Below are positions 59,975-64,000 of a DNA stretch of 64,000 bases, in pieces. A model generated the notes under the pieces. That model was not told where the DNA came from. It saw only the letters and a program-made list of their open reading frames with translations, and ran no database searches. The DNA lies in assembly GCF_040958095.1 (NCBI RefSeq), contig NC_091209.1, positions 13,133,424 to 13,197,423 on the forward strand, given 5' to 3'. Position 1 is the first letter of the stretch, and each line of letters opens with the position of its first letter. Position numbers and translations under genes: made by a program. The stretch comes from Procambarus clarkii. Taxonomy: Eukaryota; Arthropoda; Malacostraca; Decapoda; Cambaridae.

Positions 59975-62520
59975 CTGTAAGAGGTGGAGGAGGCTCCCCA
60001 GAATCTACCGAGACACCTTTATTTCCAGCAGTGCTATAACTGCACTTACTAGAAATTCCCAGTGAGCTTTAGAGGCCTCCTGTACTGCATATCTGAAACT
60101 TAACAGGTTGCTCTACCCATGAGTATCAAATACTGAAATTTTTGCATAGCAAAGACTTGTCTGGAAAACTTTAAGTGGCAAATGACGATACAAATCATGT
60201 AGCTCTTGTGCAATGCTTCCGAGTTGCATATACTGAACCTCTGTGTAATATGATAAGCTGTTCTTGAAGATATTTTTATCTATATACAGTAATCTTGATT
60301 TAATTAAGAACAGCTTTGCAGTTATTTAGTAAAGTATGGCATTGAAACTGGAGCTATACATTTGAAACATTCTGATACCAGGACAATTATGTGTATATAA
60401 ATAGTTCAAAGTCCAAAACCACACATAAAATGCAAGTGGCAATGTTTCGGTCCATCCTGGACCCTTGTTGATTCGTGACATGATTATGTCATCACTTTCA
60501 TTTTGTTTTATTAAATTGCGGGGAATGTGTTATTTGTTTCAGCCACATAATTGTGATTTATTCTCTGCAGATGTATCTTTTTATGTGCACATAGTGATGC
60601 TCTGTACAAATCATATGTGGCCACGGTCTACAGCTCATTTGAGAAATAGATCAGTTGTATAGTTCAGCATCTTTGGCTTTCAAGACTGTTTTCTATATAA
60701 ATGGATGGAATTTTTGTCTTCTACATTTCCAAGCTTGCTGTTTTGGAATTGGCAAGCAGTGTTGTACAAAATTTGTATTGAATGTGGATAGTAGTGAATT
60801 TTGTTAAATTTGCTGTGTTTGTGACACCCATTGGCCATAGATTATTTAAATCCTGAAACACCAGTGTGTAAGACTATGGATATTCAATTAGCAGAAAATT
60901 ATTATTCAACATGTTGACAATTTGAGTTGTTCCTTTTTTCATATACATTTGGAGGAAAGCTATGGTGATCTCTTAACAAATGTTGGGATATTGTCTATGA
61001 GTTTTCTTGGGAATAGGTGAATCATCTGATGTGTATGAAGTCTATGGTTAGGCAGGCTGAAAAAATAATGTCATTGTTGTAATTGCAGTAAAAATTCTGT
61101 TCAAAGTTTACTAATATCATAAAATCAATTACAATTTTTAGACAGCTGATTTTGATGCATTGTAGAATGTATTTGGCTGTTATAATAGCATCCATTGATA
61201 TTTGCTTGTTGTATTGAATAACAAAGACTATGTTTAGTGTAGGGTTGAAAGATTAACTCAATCTGATTGTGAAGACTAATGCAGAGAATGTCACAGTAAT
61301 ATGGCTGAAATAAATAACCATAATCACATATATGAAGTGAATTGAAAGTGAAGATATTTAGGTACATCCTGGACCCCTTATGAACTTGTGTTTCAGCCAT
61401 GTTTTGTGAATTATTCTCTGCACTGTTATATTACTTTGAATTTTTGTTCAACTTGTTTTAGTGTAATTCATGCATTTATTAAACAAAAAAAAGGGTTAAA
61501 TATTTTTAACATTTGATAGAATACTGTACTATCCAAGTTTGCAGTACAGTATACCATCTGTGTTTACCATGGCATGAAGAAAATACTGTATCCATATTGA
61601 AGTGAGATGTAGCACCTTCCTTTGTTGTTGCCAAGCTTTGCTGAAGGAGAGAGGGGGTGATTTGTTTCAAGAAGTATTACTGACTCCTTTGGCAGTGCTC
61701 ATGTTATGTCTTTCTGCTCTCATATTGACTTTCTCAAGGATCCCTATGACCTCTTTGTTACATATTCTTACTCTTACTAATATTCTTTCTTAGAGCTTTC
61801 TTTTGAGAATTGTTTATTCAATCATTATGAAAATTATGGGAGGGTGCATGCTAAAATATCTAGCATATTATTATTATTATTATTATTTTTTAATAAGTTT
61901 CATTTTGAGTAAGGTGCATAAAGTGAATGTGTACTAGAAGTGTTGTGGTTGTGGTGGCAGGTTTCATGTAATGTGTGTTAGTGCTGACGTGTAGATGTTC
62001 TGGCAAGTAATCTGTATTAATTATCTATTTTTTTATCTAATAAAAGTGATGGTGTATTGCCACATGATGGTTTTAAGACTGTATTTGATTGCAGTTATTT
62101 AAGTGTAGATAACAGTATTGTAACTGCAATATGTTGGCTTTTGTGGTATCAGAAGACATAAGTTACGACGAACATGTACTAACCAAAGGGTGTGTTAATA
62201 GGCAAACACTCCTGCTGTGTCAGACATTTCCTAACAAGTATTAAATACATTCTCATTTTTATCGTAAGTTATTAATTTTTCGGTATCCTCCTTTTTTTCC
62301 GCTCCCATTATGTATACTATTGACTTCCATTGCAGATGTTTCATCTTTGTAAATGTAGCTGCTTCATAGGTACTCTATTTTCAACATTTAAAAAGAGTAG
62401 CAAATTGTTGGATATATTTTAAAAGACTTATAATACTGTAGGAAGTGTAGTGGAAAACTTCTTTGTTACGTATTTTATCATTTCTTATAAATATGTAAAT
62501 AAAACATACAAAATTTTTAT
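59975..62520 (+). other. VPS72 3' UTR and downstream DNA
   Basis: Sequence after the VPS72 stop. Poly-A signal candidates include AATAAA at about 62036 and 62498; which is used cannot be told. Two relics of the GGTCCATCCTGGACC family are at about 60440-60560 and 61340-61425. No other exon was seen. Confidence 0.4.
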
Positions 62521-62569
62521 TTTATTTTATTTTCCAATACAAATATTAATGTGGAACTTTTGAACAATT

Positions 62570-62935
62570 GCTGTACTCGCCTAGGTTGAGCTTCGGCTCT
62601 TTGGTCCCGTCTCTCGACTGTCAATCAATCTGTGTACAGATTTCGGAGCCTATTAAGCTCTATCATATCTACATTTGAAACTGTGTATGGAGTCCGCCTC
62701 CACCTCATCACTGCCTAATGCATTCCATCTGTTAACTATTCTTAACACTAAAAAAAGTTTTTTCTACTATCTCTGTGGCTCATCTGAGTACTCGGTTTCC
62801 ACCTGTTTCCCGTGTTAAATAAATTGTGTTTATCTACCCTATCAATTCCTCTGAGGATCTTGTATGTGCTGATCATGTCTACCCTAACTTCTTTTTTTCC
62901 AGCTATGTGAGATTTAGTTCCCCATAATCTCCCAA
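62570..62935 (-). mobile_element. Degraded LINE 3' end, antisense
   Basis: The plus strand carries GGCTCTTTGGTCCCGTCTCT, CATATCTACATTTGAAACTG and CTAATGCATTCCATCTGTTA. This is the reverse complement of the LINE end at 34387-34905, with more indels than the copy at 52530. Confidence 0.8.
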
Positions 62936-63059
62936 TATTTTAGTCTTGTAGTCTGTGTGTGTGTGTGTGAGATGCATAATGTTATTGTGAACCAAGGGAT
63001 TACAGCATCACATTGTTGGAAACTGAAGGCCAGTTAAGCTTACCTAGGCCAACTACTGA

Positions 63060-63145
63060 CCTTCCTAGGATACACTACAACAGTTGTCCAATACCTTGGT
63101 ACCTATTTTACTGCTAGGTGAACAGAGGTGTCAGGTGAAATGAAA
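63060..63145 (-). mobile_element. SINE fragment, antisense
   Basis: GTACCTATTTTACTGCTAGG, then TGAACAGAGGTGTCAGGTGA. This is the middle of the SINE body seen at 6191 and 42655; the head is missing. Confidence 0.55.
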
Positions 63146-63334
63146 CATTGATCAAATGCTTTTGCCACTTAAAAAGTGGAAGAAGCACTGGAATTGGATT
63201 CAAGATTAATCTCAGTGGTAGGTGTTGGGCAATTATAAGTAAAACTTAATTTATAATTAAAGAAAAGCTAAGAAATGCAATTCTGGATGGTAGCGTACAG
63301 GCACTAATTATTGCCTTCAGCATGAACTTCGAGG

Positions 63335-63434
63335 TTAGATGTCACAGTGGCCTGTGGAGCAGACCTTCTCCAGTACCTCCACTGCCTGGGGCACCCCGTT
63401 GGAGGCGGCGTGTCTGATCAGCTTGTGCGCATCA
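63335..63434 (-). CDS. Probable last coding exon of an unidentified gene entering from the right
   Basis: On the minus strand a pyrimidine-rich acceptor (TTGCTCTTCTACAG) is followed by a 100-base exon reading DAHKLIRHAASNGVPQAVEV, then LEKVCSTGHCDI and TAA at 63335. The segment is GC-rich relative to its surroundings. The helix-rich HAASNG / VLEKV pattern resembles an ankyrin-type helix pair, but one exon is too little to name a family. Upstream exons would be beyond 64000. Confidence 0.6.
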
Positions 63435-63526
63435 CTGTAGAAGAGCAACGTTTATAAATGGAGGTACAGTACCATAGTTATCAGTCACACTGAATGTCTT
63501 CACAACACAGCATGGCATATAGTAGT

Positions 63527-63670
63527 TCATCCCAGTGCTGGGCCTAGAGCAGACCATCCCAGTGCTGGGCCTAGAGCAGACCATCCCAGTGCTGAGCCTA
63601 GAGCAGACCATCCCAGTGCTGGGCCTAGAACAGACTATCCCAGTGCTGGGCCTAGAGCAGACTATCCCAG
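63527..63670. repeat. 27-bp minisatellite, about five copies
   Basis: Unit built on CCCAGTGCTGGGCCTAGAGC followed by AGACCAT. It lies just upstream (minus-strand sense) of the unidentified terminal exon, presumably in its intron. Confidence 0.95.
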
Positions 63671-63859
63671 TGCAATTGCATTTTATGAAGTTGTTATACT
63701 GTATAAAATACTTTATTTCCTGAATTATTACTTTGTTAGCCAATGTTAAAATGGGCATAATTTTGATCAGCCAGAATAAATTTAGAGAACTCCATGTAAT
63801 AGTGTAAGGAAAAATATTTATACAAAATAGGGTAGCATTAATTGGAGTCTATATACAGT

Positions 63860-64000
63860 ACTACCCAGTCCCTCCCCTCCTCTCCCTCTTTCCCCTGCCT
63901 CCCCTCTTCTTCCTTCTCTTCCTATACCTATTCATCTCTCTCTTCTTTTTGCTTTTCCTGTACATCCCCCTCCCTATCATGCCTTATCTTCTAGTATTTT
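63860..64000. repeat. Pyrimidine-rich low-complexity DNA
   Basis: Dense CT-rich sequence to the window end (CCCTCCCCTCCTCTCCCTCT and similar). No gene seen. Confidence 0.8.

Overview
The window is a stretch of animal nuclear DNA, most likely from a decapod crustacean (crayfish- or lobster-like). The host genes have many short exons with GT-AG introns. The intergenic DNA is AT-rich and crowded with microsatellites, minisatellites, tRNA-headed SINEs and 5'-truncated non-LTR retrotransposons. The placement within decapods is an inference from repeat style, not from a species-specific marker.

Layout. (1) 839-8896, minus strand: the first ten coding exons of cytosolic glutaminyl-tRNA synthetase; the C-terminal exons lie beyond the left edge. 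Its introns carry SINEs, a 1,025-bp solo LTR and a LINE tail. (2) 9.2-11.7 kb: two minisatellites either side of a LINE 3' end. (3) 12.33-15.36 kb: an intronless polycystin-1/PKDREJ-like pseudogene (REJ, GPS-like, TM, PLAT, TM) that stays in one frame for 3 kb but has eight internal nonsense codons, seven of them TAG. (4) 15.6-23.1 kb: a nest of repeats, including a duplicated ~560-bp repeat with a LINE inserted in one copy, a perfect 154-bp-arm palindrome between long (TA)n tracts, an internally deleted LINE, SINEs and a terminal-inverted-repeat element. (5) 23.8-29.2 kb and 35.8-40.4 kb, plus strand: two very large uninterrupted reading frames (1,776 and 1,543 aa) that I do not recognise as named genes. 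They appear to share a module order and a C-terminal domain, and the second carries a chromodomain with an intact aromatic cage. This pair is the best candidate for something undescribed. Penelope-like and LINE remnants lie between them. (6) 43.9-60.0 kb, plus strand: a complete ten-coding-exon VPS72/YL1 gene (chaperone of H2A.Z in the SRCAP/SWR1 and TIP60 complexes) with a long Ser/Thr- and Gly/Gln-rich C-terminal extension. Its introns hold fold-back elements, a SINE, a LINE and minisatellites. (7) 63.3 kb, minus strand: the apparent last coding exon of another gene that enters from the right.

The recognised genes serve translation (GlnRS) and chromatin (VPS72). The chromodomain protein may also act on chromatin, but nothing in the sequence ties the genes into one pathway. 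All domain and family calls come from reading the translations by eye; none was tested by a database search.
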